Below, piece after piece: positions 35,222-44,615 of a DNA stretch of 64,000 nucleotides (its first letter is position 1; each line of letters starts with the position of its first letter). The notes beneath the pieces were generated by a model that was given only the letters and a program-made list of their open reading frames with translations, was not told the DNA's origin and did no database searches. The stretch comes from Aliarcobacter sp. (lineage in GTDB: Bacteria; Campylobacterota; Campylobacteria; Campylobacterales; Arcobacteraceae), in assembly GCA_028688995.1 (NCBI GenBank), contig JAQTXB010000001.1, forward strand, positions 248,001 through 312,000, given 5' to 3'. The translations under genes and the position numbers were made by a program.

Positions 35222-35600
35222 TTTCCCACTCCTCGAGATATTTTGAAAACTTTTTTCTTTGCTTTTCATTTAGAATTGTATGAATTTTTTTAATCTTTTC
35301 TATTTCTAATAAAGATGCTTTTGTCTTTAAATCATTCAAAATTTCAAAATATAATTTTTCATCAAAAACATCATTTACAATTATATCTTTTAGTTTATCT
35401 TCTTTTTCTTGTTTATATTCATAAAAATTTTTATATTTTTGTTTAGATTCAATTAAAACTTCTTTTATTTTTTTTATTTGCTCTATGTCCAAATCTAAAT
35501 ATTCAAGATTTTTATATGAATATTTACTATGTTTATTATCACTTGCATGTAAAAATAAAAAGAGACTACTTAAAAGTAGAAAGATTTTTAATATTTTCAT
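35214..35600 (-). CDS. Small periplasmic Spy/CpxP-like helical protein
   Basis: A signal peptide (ILKIFLLLSSLFLFLHA) precedes about 105 charged, helical residues with IEQIKKIKEVLIE and ILNEKQRKKFSKYLEE, the latter reminiscent of the LTxxQ motif of Spy/CpxP and metal-sensor proteins. It is coupled to an OmpR-type regulator and kinase, just as CpxP is linked to CpxRA. The start is ATG 35600 (a TTG six bases earlier is possible). It overlaps the cytochrome gene by 35 bp. It likely modulates the kinase. Confidence 0.7.
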   Translation of the reverse strand: MKILKIFLLLSSLFLFLHASDNKHSKYSYKNLEYLDLDIEQIKKIKEVLIESKQKYKNFYEYKQEKEDKLKDIIVNDVFDEKLYFEILNDLKTKASLLEIEKIKKIHTILNEKQRKKFSKYLEEWEIE

Positions 35601-36684
35601 TATCAATTAATCCTTTTTCTATATCTGTATGGCAAGCTTTGCAGTTTGCTTTACTTTTTATTTTTTCATTATCAAAAATCTCTTTTGGTATGTTTTTATG
35701 GTTTTTTTCCCAATAAGTTGTTTTAGTCATAGCGATAATATCTTTATCACCAATAGAGTTTAAAAACTTCCAACTACTTTTCATAGTTGAAGTTTCACTA
35801 CTATTTTTAACTAAAAAAGCTAAGATATTTTTATTTAATTCTTCATCTAATGATGCATCATCACCAAAATGATTTTCTAAATCTGACATGATTAATTCCC
35901 AAGATTTTTTTGGCATTAGATTTGGTGGATATAGAGTGTGACATGACGCACACTCTTTTACAAAAGCTTCATTTTGCATTTGATAATCTACGGGTTTGTA
36001 AATTGATGCAGTTAAAACATTGTTTGGTTTGTAGAGATTAAAACATAAAAAACCAATAAAAAATATAAACATAATTCCTGCAAATACTTTTTGATAGATG
36101 TTTAATTTTATACTTTCATCATCATCTGTAACTTTGTACCCTGTAATTATAGAATTAAGAGTTTCATGTTTTTTATGAAGTAATCTATCAACTAAAATAC
36201 CTGAAATATGAGCAACAATTAAAGCAATAAAAAGAGTAGATAATAGTTCATGAATCTCTTTAAAAAGTTCCATCTCTTTAAAAAATGGAGTGTTTAAAAA
36301 GCCTAAAATTCCTTTTCCTTCTTGAATACCAAATGCAAAAATACCTGTAAGTACAGTTAAAAAAGCCACAATAAACATGGCAATTAATACATAAGATGCT
36401 AAGGGATTATGACCAACATATTTTTGTTTTTCTTCAAATATATTTTTTAGAAAATCTTTTGAACTTTGAAGATTTGCTGGGAAATCCTTAAATAATGAAT
36501 ATTTAGGTCCAAAAAATCCCCAAAAAGCTCTAAAAGCAAGAAGAATTAATACTGCATATCCTGCAATTGCATGATAATTTAATAATTTAGTTTCATCATC
36601 ACTTAAAAAAGCCAATAAAATAAATAGTACAAAAAGCCAATGAAAAACTCTAGTTGGTAATGACCAAATATATGATTTTTGCAT
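35566..36684 (-). CDS. Cytochrome b561-type membrane protein fused to a di-heme cytochrome c domain
   Basis: The N-terminal about 220 residues are a four-helix di-heme cytochrome b (YIWSLPTRVFHWLFVLF, YHAIAGYAVLILLAFRAFWGFFG, ELLSTLFIALIVAHISG). A further TM and then a c-type domain with CASCH (near residue 249) and CKACH (near 349) follow, of the DHC family. Such fusions move electrons from the quinol pool to periplasmic cytochromes. It lies 11 bp after a separate di-heme cytochrome of the same type. Confidence 0.88.
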   Translation of the reverse strand: MQKSYIWSLPTRVFHWLFVLFILLAFLSDDETKLLNYHAIAGYAVLILLAFRAFWGFFGPKYSLFKDFPANLQSSKDFLKNIFEEKQKYVGHNPLASYVLIAMFIVAFLTVLTGIFAFGIQEGKGILGFLNTPFFKEMELFKEIHELLSTLFIALIVAHISGILVDRLLHKKHETLNSIITGYKVTDDDESIKLNIYQKVFAGIMFIFFIGFLCFNLYKPNNVLTASIYKPVDYQMQNEAFVKECASCHTLYPPNLMPKKSWELIMSDLENHFGDDASLDEELNKNILAFLVKNSSETSTMKSSWKFLNSIGDKDIIAMTKTTYWEKNHKNIPKEIFDNEKIKSKANCKACHTDIEKGLIDNENIKNLSTFK

Positions 36685-36695
36685 AACTTATCCTT

Positions 36696-37208
36696 TTAAT
36701 CTTCCCATCTACCAAAATTTGGAATTTTTATATCTCTTTCACTATAAATTCCTTTATCCGCCGTAGTATGGCAAGCCATGCAGTTAAATAGACCTTTAAC
36801 TTCTGGTTGTGTAATCATACTTTTTCTAAGTTCCCTATGTTTTTGTACCATATAAGGAGTTGTTGAAATTGAATCAGGAATTTGTCCCGCTGGAATACTT
36901 GAAACAATTCTATTGCTTCTTTTGTATTGCATATTTTTTTCTGCACTATTATCATTTAGATATTTAGACAGTGTTTGAAAATCCTCTGGTGCTAAAGTTG
37001 CATCTGAACCAAAATGTTTATCCAAATTTGTCATCATTTTATTCCAAGCATTCGCAGGAAGTAATCCTGGTTGATAAGGGAAATGGCAAGAACCACACTC
37101 TTTTATATATAGTTGATTATTAACTGGTGCTACATCAGTGCTTGTAGATGTATGTGATTCTGCAAACAAAGAGTTAATAACTATTGCTAAGAAAATTAAA
37201 TATTTCAT
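36696..37208 (-). CDS. Periplasmic di-heme cytochrome c (DHC type)
   Basis: A 170-residue protein with a signal peptide (LIFLAIVINSLFA) and two heme motifs, CGSCH (near residue 38) and CMACH (near 147). LYIKECGSCHFPYQPGLLPA and KHFGSDATL closely parallel the C-terminal domain of the neighbouring membrane cytochrome, indicating duplication. It sits between the DUF1924 cytochrome and the cytochrome b fusion, an electron-transfer module. Confidence 0.88.
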   Translation of the reverse strand: MKYLIFLAIVINSLFAESHTSTSTDVAPVNNQLYIKECGSCHFPYQPGLLPANAWNKMMTNLDKHFGSDATLAPEDFQTLSKYLNDNSAEKNMQYKRSNRIVSSIPAGQIPDSISTTPYMVQKHRELRKSMITQPEVKGLFNCMACHTTADKGIYSERDIKIPNFGRWED

Positions 37209-37218
37209 GGTTTTTCCT

Positions 37219-37620
37219 TTATTTATTTATGATGTAAGTTGTAACATCACCTTTTTCAAGAGCAGTTCCTTCACGATTATAAACATCGTTGAAGTTTCTT
37301 TTCATCCATTTTTCAATCTCTTTAACATCAGTAAATCTTTTTGGATTTGCTTTTGGTGAAAGTGGTTCAATAGTTTTCCCAGTGAAAGTATTTTCTCCAC
37401 TATTATTTAGATTTACTGTATGACAAGTTGTACATGAAATCTCTTTACCTTTTTTGCCAATATGTTTTGATGTGAAGATTTCTTCACCTCTTTTTGCATC
37501 AAAACCATTGAAATTCGGATTTTCTTTTAAAACTTCTTGTTTTAAAGAGTCTAAATAACCATCAACAACACTTGCAAATGATAGATTTAGGAATAGGGCT
37601 GCTAGTAGTAGAATTCTCAT
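37219..37620 (-). CDS. DUF1924/SHP-type mono-heme cytochrome c
   Basis: About 133 residues with signal peptide (LLLAALFLNLSFAS). A single CTTCH heme motif lies in KGKEISCTTCHTVNLN, with EPLSPKANPKRFTD and WMKRNFNDVYNREGT, hallmarks of the Sphaeroides-heme-protein (DUF1924) family. I start at ATG 37620 with AGAGG upstream; the frame runs further but without support. It is the first gene of the cytochrome set. SHP proteins accept electrons from DHC and can bind O2 or NO. Confidence 0.88.
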   Translation of the reverse strand: MRILLLAALFLNLSFASVVDGYLDSLKQEVLKENPNFNGFDAKRGEEIFTSKHIGKKGKEISCTTCHTVNLNNSGENTFTGKTIEPLSPKANPKRFTDVKEIEKWMKRNFNDVYNREGTALEKGDVTTYIINK

Positions 37621-37700
37621 TTTTATACCTCTGTTTTTTATATAACAGAAGTATAAGAGAATAGTTTGAATTTTTTTTGTTAGTTTTCTTGACGATTTCT

Positions 37701-38060
37701 TTACAAAGTATCTATTAGAATAATTGCCCAAGTAATAACGAAGATAAAAATACTTAAAAATACAATTGCACTTCCCACATCTTTAGCTCGTCCTGCCATG
37801 TCATGGTGCTCTAAAGTTACTAAATCAACAACCCTCTCAATTGCGCTGTTTGTAGTTTCTGCTAAAATCATTCCCATTAAAGTAATGAACATTAAAGCTT
37901 TATTTGTAAGAGTTGTATCAATAAATATTATTACTGGAAGTAAAATAATAGTTATAATTAACTCAATTTTAAAAGAAGTTTCAGTCTTAATCAAATCTAT
38001 CAAACCTTTTAATGCATAAGAGGTATTTTTAAAGAAATTATATTTTGGTTGGTTTCTCAA
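37701..38060 (-). CDS. dgkA: Diacylglycerol kinase
   Basis: A 119-residue three-helix membrane kinase that phosphorylates diacylglycerol to phosphatidate. The signature AETTNSAIERVVDLV is intact, with FKNTSYALKGL at the N-terminus. Overlaps the PAP2 gene by 23 bp. It is the last gene of an eptA/PAP2/dgkA unit and can recycle the diacylglycerol released by EptA. Confidence 0.95.
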   Translation of the reverse strand: MRNQPKYNFFKNTSYALKGLIDLIKTETSFKIELIITIILLPVIIFIDTTLTNKALMFITLMGMILAETTNSAIERVVDLVTLEHHDMAGRAKDVGSAIVFLSIFIFVITWAIILIDTL

Positions 38061-38745
38061 TCTTATCCTTTTGTTTAAATTGTGTGCATTTTACTATTAT
38101 TAAGATAATAAGCCAAGCCATTATCATAGTAATTATAGTATGGCTTAAAAAATGGTCACCTGAAAGCATCTTATATGTTCCCATACTCCAACCAACAATT
38201 AATGCTCCAATTAGTGCTCTTTTTTGATTTCGCGGAGTTTTAAACAGAAAAAATAGAGCCATAAGCGCAAATCCACCACTAGCATGTCCTGCAGGCCAAC
38301 ATTTTACTTTTGAATTTTGCACAAAATCTTTTGGATAATGTTCAAATACTTTATTTTCAGGATAAACTCCATTAAAATGGACGATATTACAAGGACAAGG
38401 TGTATTTGTAATATCTTTTAATGAACCAATAATTAAAGGTACAAAAATTGCAGATAATAAAACAATAATTAAACCTTTTTTGTACTCTTGAACTAATCTA
38501 TTTCTTTTTAAAAAAATTAAAGAGAATAAAATAGCTACACCAAATATAATAAGTAAAACTTTAATTTCATCATAAAAAAAGAATTTTAAGATTGGTTCAT
38601 TTTTATCTATAATCCAACTTTTTGTTTCAAAATTATAAAAAAAGTTTTGAACAAATATATCCAATTCTGTGAATTGAAATAGCGTAACTACAGCTATTAA
38701 CAAAATAGTTGTGGTTATTAGTTGTTTATTGAGATTTATTGGCAT
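38038..38745 (-). CDS. PAP2-family membrane lipid phosphatase
   Basis: A 235-residue integral membrane protein with about six hydrophobic segments. The PAP2 motifs are degenerate but visible: KDITNTPCPCN, KCWPAGHASGGFAL and SGDHFLSHTI. Relatives act on lipid A phosphates or undecaprenyl pyrophosphate. It overlaps eptA by 20 bp and dgkA by 23 bp, so all three are coupled. A role in dephosphorylating lipid A ahead of or beside EptA is inferred. Confidence 0.87.
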   Translation of the reverse strand: MPINLNKQLITTTILLIAVVTLFQFTELDIFVQNFFYNFETKSWIIDKNEPILKFFFYDEIKVLLIIFGVAILFSLIFLKRNRLVQEYKKGLIIVLLSAIFVPLIIGSLKDITNTPCPCNIVHFNGVYPENKVFEHYPKDFVQNSKVKCWPAGHASGGFALMALFFLFKTPRNQKRALIGALIVGWSMGTYKMLSGDHFLSHTIITMIMAWLIILIIVKCTQFKQKDKIEKPTKI

Positions 38746-40345
38746 TATTTAATATATCCATATCTTTTTTATAAACTTCTGTTTGTACTTCGAATAAACC
38801 TAAAAGAGTATGAAATAGATTATCTTGTGAAAAAGATTTATCTTTATAAGAGTTTAATTTTTCTGTATCTATAACTTCTTTGCTATTTTCTCCAAACCAT
38901 ATAAGTGAGCCTATATGTTTTTGTTCATCAGGTGCCATAAAATACGGTAAACCATGTAAATAGATGCCATTTTCACCAAGACTTTCTCCATGGTCACTCA
39001 TGTAAACCATTCCAGTTTCATAATCATTAGAATATGGTTTTAAGAAATTAATTACTTTTGATAAGAAAAAATCAGTATATAAAATTGCATTATCATAAGC
39101 ATTACTTACTTCTTCTTGTGAACACGTTTCTAATTGATTTGATTTACAAACCGGAGTGAATTTTTCAAACTCTTTTGGATATCTTTTATAATAAGCAGGT
39201 CCATGATTTCCCATTTGATGAAGTACAATTAAAATGTCTTTATCTTTATTTTTTTGAATATAATCATTAAGTCCAACTAACATACCCTCATCTCTACATT
39301 CATCATCTTCGCATATTGTATTAGTTTTAGGAGTTCTATAATCTTCAAAATCAACTCTTAAAGCAACACCTTTTGAATCAGAGTTATTATCTCTCCATAA
39401 AATTTTTATATCATTTGTATGTTTTAAAACATCAATTACATTTTCAGTTGTAATACCTTTTTTATAGTCATAATTTTCTCTATCAAAAATTGAGAACATA
39501 CAAGGAACTGATTCAGCAGTTGAAGTTCCACATGAATACATATTTGTGAAATTTATAATATCTTCTTTTTTTAGAAGAGGATTAGTCTCTTTTTGATAAC
39601 CATTTAAAGAAAATCTATCAGCTCTTGCTGCTTCTCCAACAACCATAATCACTAGTTCTGATTTTTTTACTTTTTCATTATTTTGGGAATCAGATATTTT
39701 TGCATCTTTACCAATTTCTTTAACTACAATTGGACCACTTGTAATTGTTTTATTAATATAATTTCCAACACTATATATCCAATAAATAGGATTTACATGG
39801 TATCTTAATGGCTTATGTTCTCTAAAAAATGAAGTATAAAATTTACTAAAACTAAATAATATAATTAAAATTATCACTAAAGATAAAAATAGTGTTTTTA
39901 ATTTCCCAAAAATTTCTTGCTTAAATGGTTTATATTCAACTTTAGCTTTGTAAATAAAATAAGATGGCAGAATTGCTAGTAAAAAAATATAAGCAACTAA
40001 TTTAAAGCTAAATAAATCAGATGATTCACTAAGGTTTGTTTGTAAAGTGTTTCTAATCATACTATCATCAATAACAATGTGATAAGTATCCATAAAATAA
40101 GCTGTAAATGCTGAAACAACTAAAGTTAGAATTAAAACAGGTTTTGTTGTATATTTTGAACTTAGAAGAGTAAATAAAAAAGTTATAAAGCAAATTAATA
40201 AAATAGTTGTTGATAGAATGTAAATTATATTTAACCCTTCAAAAGAGTAAGTAGCTATTATATTTCTAAAAAATGATAAATTATAAAAAAGTGCAAAAAA
40301 TATGGCACTTAGAATAATTAATTTATATTGTGAAAATTGTTTCAA
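38726..40345 (-). CDS. eptA: Phosphoethanolamine transferase, EptA type
   Basis: 539 residues. Five N-terminal TM helices precede a periplasmic sulfatase-fold domain. Metal and nucleophile motifs are VMVVGEAARADRFSLNGY, YSCGTSTAESVPCMFS (Thr nucleophile), HQMGNHGPAY and YMSDHGESLGENG. Transfers phosphoethanolamine from phosphatidylethanolamine to lipid A, leaving diacylglycerol. First gene of the unit. Confidence 0.95.
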   Translation of the reverse strand: MKQFSQYKLIILSAIFFALFYNLSFFRNIIATYSFEGLNIIYILSTTILLICFITFLFTLLSSKYTTKPVLILTLVVSAFTAYFMDTYHIVIDDSMIRNTLQTNLSESSDLFSFKLVAYIFLLAILPSYFIYKAKVEYKPFKQEIFGKLKTLFLSLVIILIILFSFSKFYTSFFREHKPLRYHVNPIYWIYSVGNYINKTITSGPIVVKEIGKDAKISDSQNNEKVKKSELVIMVVGEAARADRFSLNGYQKETNPLLKKEDIINFTNMYSCGTSTAESVPCMFSIFDRENYDYKKGITTENVIDVLKHTNDIKILWRDNNSDSKGVALRVDFEDYRTPKTNTICEDDECRDEGMLVGLNDYIQKNKDKDILIVLHQMGNHGPAYYKRYPKEFEKFTPVCKSNQLETCSQEEVSNAYDNAILYTDFFLSKVINFLKPYSNDYETGMVYMSDHGESLGENGIYLHGLPYFMAPDEQKHIGSLIWFGENSKEVIDTEKLNSYKDKSFSQDNLFHTLLGLFEVQTEVYKKDMDILNNANKSQ

Positions 40346-40459
40346 TTAAAGCCTTTGTTTTTTTAATTTTTGAATCATATTTGAATGATAATTAGATTTA
40401 ATTAATATTAGATTAACCAAATTAATTTCGTTTAATTATAGATGAATAATATAAATTTT

Positions 40460-40493
40460 AAGTGTAAAAGAAATTTACATTTCTTTTACACTT
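40460..40493. other. Isolated 15-bp perfect hairpin in a divergent intergenic region
   Basis: AAGTGTAAAAGAAAT (40460-40474) and its exact complement (40479-40493) enclose a TTAC loop. It lies between the divergent starts of eptA and typA, so it terminates neither. No T tract follows on either strand. It may end an unannotated small RNA or be an operator. Confidence 0.5.
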
Positions 40494-40533
40494 TATAAAA
40501 AAGATTATTTTATGGCACTTTTAACATATATAT

Positions 40534-40563
40534 TTGTGAATTTAAGCTATTTTTTAGTATAAT
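40534..40563 (+). promoter_or_regulatory. Promoter for typA
   Basis: TTGTGA-N18-TATAAT lies 26 bp before the ATG at 40590. The RBS AAAGAGA follows. Confidence 0.6.
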
Positions 40564-40589
40564 CGCGAAAATTTACGTAAAGAGAATAT

Positions 40590-42404
40590 ATGAGAGACAT
40601 TAGAAATATCGCAGTAATTGCACACGTTGACCACGGTAAAACTACGCTAGTAGATGAGTTATTAAAACAATCAGGAACTTTTTCAGCACACCAAAATGTT
40701 GATGAAAGAGTAATGGATAGCAATGCTATCGAAAAAGAAAGAGGTATTACTATTCTTTCTAAAAATACAGCAATTGATTATGAAGGTGTAAGAATTAACA
40801 TCATTGACACTCCAGGCCATGCTGACTTTGGTGGAGAAGTTGAAAGGGTATTAAAAATGGTTGACTCTGTTTTATTACTTGTTGATGCTCAAGAAGGTGT
40901 TATGCCTCAAACTAAATTCGTTGTTAAAAAAGCTTTATCTTTAGGACACAGACCAATCGTTGTTATTAATAAAATTGACAAACCAGGTGGAGATCCAGAT
41001 AGAGTTGTTGATGAAGTATTTGACCTTTTTGCTCAAATGGATGCAACTGAAGAACAATTAGACTTCCCAGTTGTTTATGCAGCAGCAAGAGATGGTTATG
41101 CAAAACTTGCTTTAGCTGACGAAAATGTTAACTTAACTCCATTATTTGAAACAATATTAAATGAAGTACCAAAACCACAAGGTAATGATGAAAATGGTTT
41201 ACAACTTCAAGTATTTACACTTGACTATGATAACTTCATTGGAAAAATTGGTATTGCAAGAATCTTTAATGGTACAATTTCAATGGGTGAAACAGTTCTT
41301 TTATGTAAAGCAGATGGAGAAAAAATAAAAGGAAGAGTTACTAAACTTATCGGATTTAAAGGTATGGATAGATTTGATATTAAAATAGCTGGAACTGGTG
41401 ATATTGTTGCAGTTGCAGGATTCGAAACTATTGATGTTGGAGATTCATTATGTGACCCAACTAATCCAATGCCACTTGACCCTATGCATATTGAAGAACC
41501 AACTCTATCAGTTACATTTGCTGTAAATGATTCTCCATTAGCTGGAACTGAAGGTAAATTTGTAACTTCAAATAAAATCAATGAAAGATTAGCAGCAGAG
41601 ATGAATACTAATATTGCTATGAATTATGAGCAAATTGGTGAAGGTAAATTTAAAGTTAACGGAAGAGGGGAACTTCAAATTTGTATTCTTGCTGAAAATA
41701 TGAGAAGAGAAGGTTTTGAGTTCTGTATAGGAAGACCTGAAGTTATTACAAAAATTGAAGATGGTGTTAAAATGGAACCATTCGAACATTTAGTAATTGA
41801 CTTACCAGATGAGCATACAGGTGCAATTATTGAAAAACTTGGAAAAAGAAAAGCTAATATGACAAACATGGTACCAATGGGTGCTGGTTATACAAGACTT
41901 GAATTTGAAATTCCAGCTAGAGGTTTAATTGGTATTAGAACAGAGTTTTTAACTGAAACAAAAGGTGAGGGTGTTATGAATCACTCATTCTTAGAATTTA
42001 GACCATATTCAGGTGTTGTTGAATCAAGAAAATATGGAGCATTGGTTTCAATGGAAGCGGGAGAAGCAGTTGGATATTCAATTTTCAACTTACAAGATAG
42101 AGGTATTATGTTTGTTAAACCTCAAGATAAAGTATATGTTGGAATGGTAATTGGTCAACATGCGAAAGATAATGATTTAGATGTTAATCCAACTAAAGGT
42201 AAAGCACAATCAAATGTTAGATCTTCTGGTGCTGATGAAGCTATTAAATTAGTTCCACCAAGAACTATGTCTTTAGAAAATGCATTAGAGTGGATTGAAG
42301 AAGATGAAGCAGTTGAAATTACACCTATTTCTGTAAGAGTTAGAAAAAGAGAACTTGATCCAACAGTTAGAAAAAGAACTGCAAAAAAAGAGAAGTATAA
42401 CTAA
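40590..42404 (+). CDS. typA: Ribosome-associated GTPase TypA/BipA
   Basis: Translational GTPase involved in ribosome assembly and stress adaptation. G1 [15 protein letters not shown], the switch [13 protein letters not shown]3 [15 protein letters not shown] and G4 NKIDKPG are clear. The TypA-specific C-terminus [15 protein letters not shown] is present. 604 residues, normal. It ends at a strong terminator. Confidence 0.98.
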   Translation: MRDIRNIAVIAHVDHGKTTLVDELLKQSGTFSAHQNVDERVMDSNAIEKERGITILSKNTAIDYEGVRINIIDTPGHADFGGEVERVLKMVDSVLLLVDAQEGVMPQTKFVVKKALSLGHRPIVVINKIDKPGGDPDRVVDEVFDLFAQMDATEEQLDFPVVYAAARDGYAKLALADENVNLTPLFETILNEVPKPQGNDENGLQLQVFTLDYDNFIGKIGIARIFNGTISMGETVLLCKADGEKIKGRVTKLIGFKGMDRFDIKIAGTGDIVAVAGFETIDVGDSLCDPTNPMPLDPMHIEEPTLSVTFAVNDSPLAGTEGKFVTSNKINERLAAEMNTNIAMNYEQIGEGKFKVNGRGELQICILAENMRREGFEFCIGRPEVITKIEDGVKMEPFEHLVIDLPDEHTGAIIEKLGKRKANMTNMVPMGAGYTRLEFEIPARGLIGIRTEFLTETKGEGVMNHSFLEFRPYSGVVESRKYGALVSMEAGEAVGYSIFNLQDRGIMFVKPQDKVYVGMVIGQHAKDNDLDVNPTKGKAQSNVRSSGADEAIKLVPPRTMSLENALEWIEEDEAVEITPISVRVRKRELDPTVRKRTAKKEKYN

Positions 42405-42430
42405 TCTTAGATTTTTTAGTTATTTTTTAC

Positions 42431-42468
42431 AAAGGGAGAGGATATTTTATCCTCTCCCTTTTTTTTTA
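42431..42468 (+). terminator. Strong terminator after typA
   Basis: A 14-bp perfect GC-containing stem (42431-42444 with 42448-42461), with a TTT loop and a run of T residues following. Confidence 0.93.
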
Positions 42469-42592
42469 TACTATATAAAATAATCATACACTTATGTATA
42501 ATTATTATACAGACAAATTGTTGGATAAAGGAATTATTTAGTTTAAATTTAGATGAATAAGAATAAAATTTATTTAGTTCAGGAGGTGTAAA

Positions 42593-43957
42593 TTGAGTAA
42601 TGAGAAAAATAGTGTATCTGAAATCTTTTGGGAAACCTTTTCAAATCAGGATAGACAAAAAATAAAAGAGTTCCAAAAGTATATGGATAAGTTTGCTGTT
42701 AATTTCAATCTTTACAAAGATGGAAATTTTATTGAAAGATCTTTACCATTCGATGTTATTCCTCGAATTATAGAGACCAAAGAGTTTGATATAATCGATA
42801 GAGGTTTAAGTCAAAGAATAAAAGCCTTAAATCTATTTTTAGAAGATTTATACACAACTAAAAATATTGTAAAAGACAATATTGTTCCAGAAGAGTTTAT
42901 ATATCAAGCAAAAGGCTATTTAAAAGAACTCCAAGGTTTCTCTCCATCTAAAAAAATTCGTACACATATTAATGGTATAGATTTAGTAAAAGATACTGTT
43001 TCTGAGAAATGGGTTATTTTAGAAGACAATTTAAGAGTTCCAAGTGGAGCTAGTTATCCTTTATCAATTAGAGATACTTATAGAAAAATATATCCAAGTT
43101 TTTTTGAAAAACTAAAAATCAAACCTATTAAAGAGTATCCTTCAATGTTAAGAGAATCGATGGATTATGTTAATTGTGGTGGAATAAATGTAGTTTTAAC
43201 TCCTGGAAGATTTAATTCAGCATATTATGAACATGCATATTTAGCAAAAAAAATAGGTGCTCAACTTGTTAGAAACGATGAATTAATTGTAAAAAATAAA
43301 GTTTTATTCTTTAAAAATTATGATGGAAGATTAGTTCGTGTAGGTGCAGTTTATAGAAGACTTGATGATGAATTTTTAGATCCAAAATTCTTTAATTCAG
43401 AGAGTTTAATAGGAGTTTCTGGAATCATGGAAGCTTATTTAGCTGGTAATGTTGCTATCATGAATGCACCAGGAAATGGTGTGGCTGATGATAAAGGTAT
43501 TTACTATTTTGTTCCTAAAATGATTAAATATTATTTAGGTGAAGAACCTATCTTAGATAATGCACCAACATATTTACCTTATTTTGAAGAAGATAAAAAA
43601 TATATTTTTGATAATATTGAAAAACTTGTAATCAAAGATGTTGCAGAAGCTGGTGGTTATGGAGTAATGTTTGGACATGCAATGACAAAAATCCAATTAT
43701 CAGATTTAAAAACAATTATTGAAGCAAATCCAAGAAGATTTATTGCTCAAGAGTTAATTGAATTCTATGATGAAGAGTGTTATTTAAATGATGAAATTGT
43801 TCCAAGAAAAGCTGATTTTAGAGCTTATGTTGTAATGAGTGATGAACCAAAAGTTTGGAAATGTGGACTAACACGTTATGCTATGGAAGCTGGAAATTAT
43901 TTAGTAAATTCATCTCAAGGTGGTGGATTTAAAGATACTTGGGTTATGGAGGCATAA
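42593..43957 (+). CDS. Circularly permuted ATP-grasp protein (DUF404/DUF407)
   Basis: A 454-residue circularly permuted ATP-grasp protein. Recognisable blocks are IKALNLFLEDLY, VILEDNLRVPSGASYPL, VLTPGRFNSAYYEHAYLAKK, VRVGAVYRRLDDEFLDP, NAPGNGVADDKGIYYFVPKM and LIEANPRRFIAQELI-type DLKTIIEANPRRFIAQEL. These enzymes are predicted amide or peptide ligases with unknown products. The start is TTG at 42593 with an ideal AGGAGG six bases upstream. The alpha-E partner starts 1 bp after the stop. Confidence 0.9.
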   Translation: MSNEKNSVSEIFWETFSNQDRQKIKEFQKYMDKFAVNFNLYKDGNFIERSLPFDVIPRIIETKEFDIIDRGLSQRIKALNLFLEDLYTTKNIVKDNIVPEEFIYQAKGYLKELQGFSPSKKIRTHINGIDLVKDTVSEKWVILEDNLRVPSGASYPLSIRDTYRKIYPSFFEKLKIKPIKEYPSMLRESMDYVNCGGINVVLTPGRFNSAYYEHAYLAKKIGAQLVRNDELIVKNKVLFFKNYDGRLVRVGAVYRRLDDEFLDPKFFNSESLIGVSGIMEAYLAGNVAIMNAPGNGVADDKGIYYFVPKMIKYYLGEEPILDNAPTYLPYFEEDKKYIFDNIEKLVIKDVAEAGGYGVMFGHAMTKIQLSDLKTIIEANPRRFIAQELIEFYDEECYLNDEIVPRKADFRAYVVMSDEPKVWKCGLTRYAMEAGNYLVNSSQGGGFKDTWVMEA

Positions 43958-43958
43958 G

Positions 43959-44615
43959 ATGGAGCAATTATTAACTGCTAATGTAGCAACAAATTTATAT
44001 TGGTTTGGTAGATATTTAGAAAGAATTGAATCAACTTTACTTGAGGTTGTTTATGCCTTTGATAAGATTATTGATACTGATAAGAATTGTGGCAAAGAGA
44101 TGTACAAAAAATTAGGTGTTGATTTAGAGTATTCAAATGCTAAAAATTTTTTAACTGAAGCTGTTTTTGGAAATCATCATGCAAATTTAAATACATTAAT
44201 TAATTATGCAAAAGAAAATGCCATTATTTGTAGAACAAATATGGATACAGAGGCTTTTGGTTCTGTAATAGAGTTAGCAAATTTATTAAAACATTCAGGT
44301 TTAGAAATTGATTGCAGATTCGTTGATAATGTATTATCTTTAATTAGTGAAATTTGGGGTGAACTAACACGAAAACAGCATAGACAAGCAAGTGATTATT
44401 TTATTAGACTCGGGAAACTTGTTGAGAAAGTAGATTTCCATTTAAGATTAGGAAAAAATAAAGAGTTCTCATTAGTTGTTATGGAAGAAATTGATAAAAT
44501 TGTGACAATATTAGCACCTAATTCAAAATTTGCTCCCCATGATAAAAACGATTCTCATGAGGTAATTATGAATTCAATCAATGCTAAAATCAATAAAATA
44601 ATAGTTGAGGCTTAA
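43959..44615 (+). CDS. Alpha-E domain protein (DUF403)
   Basis: A 218-residue all-helical protein, starting with LLTANVATNLYWFGRYLERIE, the hallmark of alpha-E proteins that accompany circularly permuted ATP-grasp ligases. ATG 43959 has GGAGG upstream; the frame is open farther back but overlaps the ligase. It is believed to be a scaffold or helper for the ligase. The stop overlaps the next start by 1 bp. Confidence 0.9.
   Translation: MEQLLTANVATNLYWFGRYLERIESTLLEVVYAFDKIIDTDKNCGKEMYKKLGVDLEYSNAKNFLTEAVFGNHHANLNTLINYAKENAIICRTNMDTEAFGSVIELANLLKHSGLEIDCRFVDNVLSLISEIWGELTRKQHRQASDYFIRLGKLVEKVDFHLRLGKNKEFSLVVMEEIDKIVTILAPNSKFAPHDKNDSHEVIMNSINAKINKIIVEA

Noticed and set aside
40513..40518. TGGCAC, a perfect -24 sigma-54 half site upstream of typA
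   Set aside because: The matching -12 position has no GC at 10 nt distance, and a good sigma-70 promoter lies nearer the gene.
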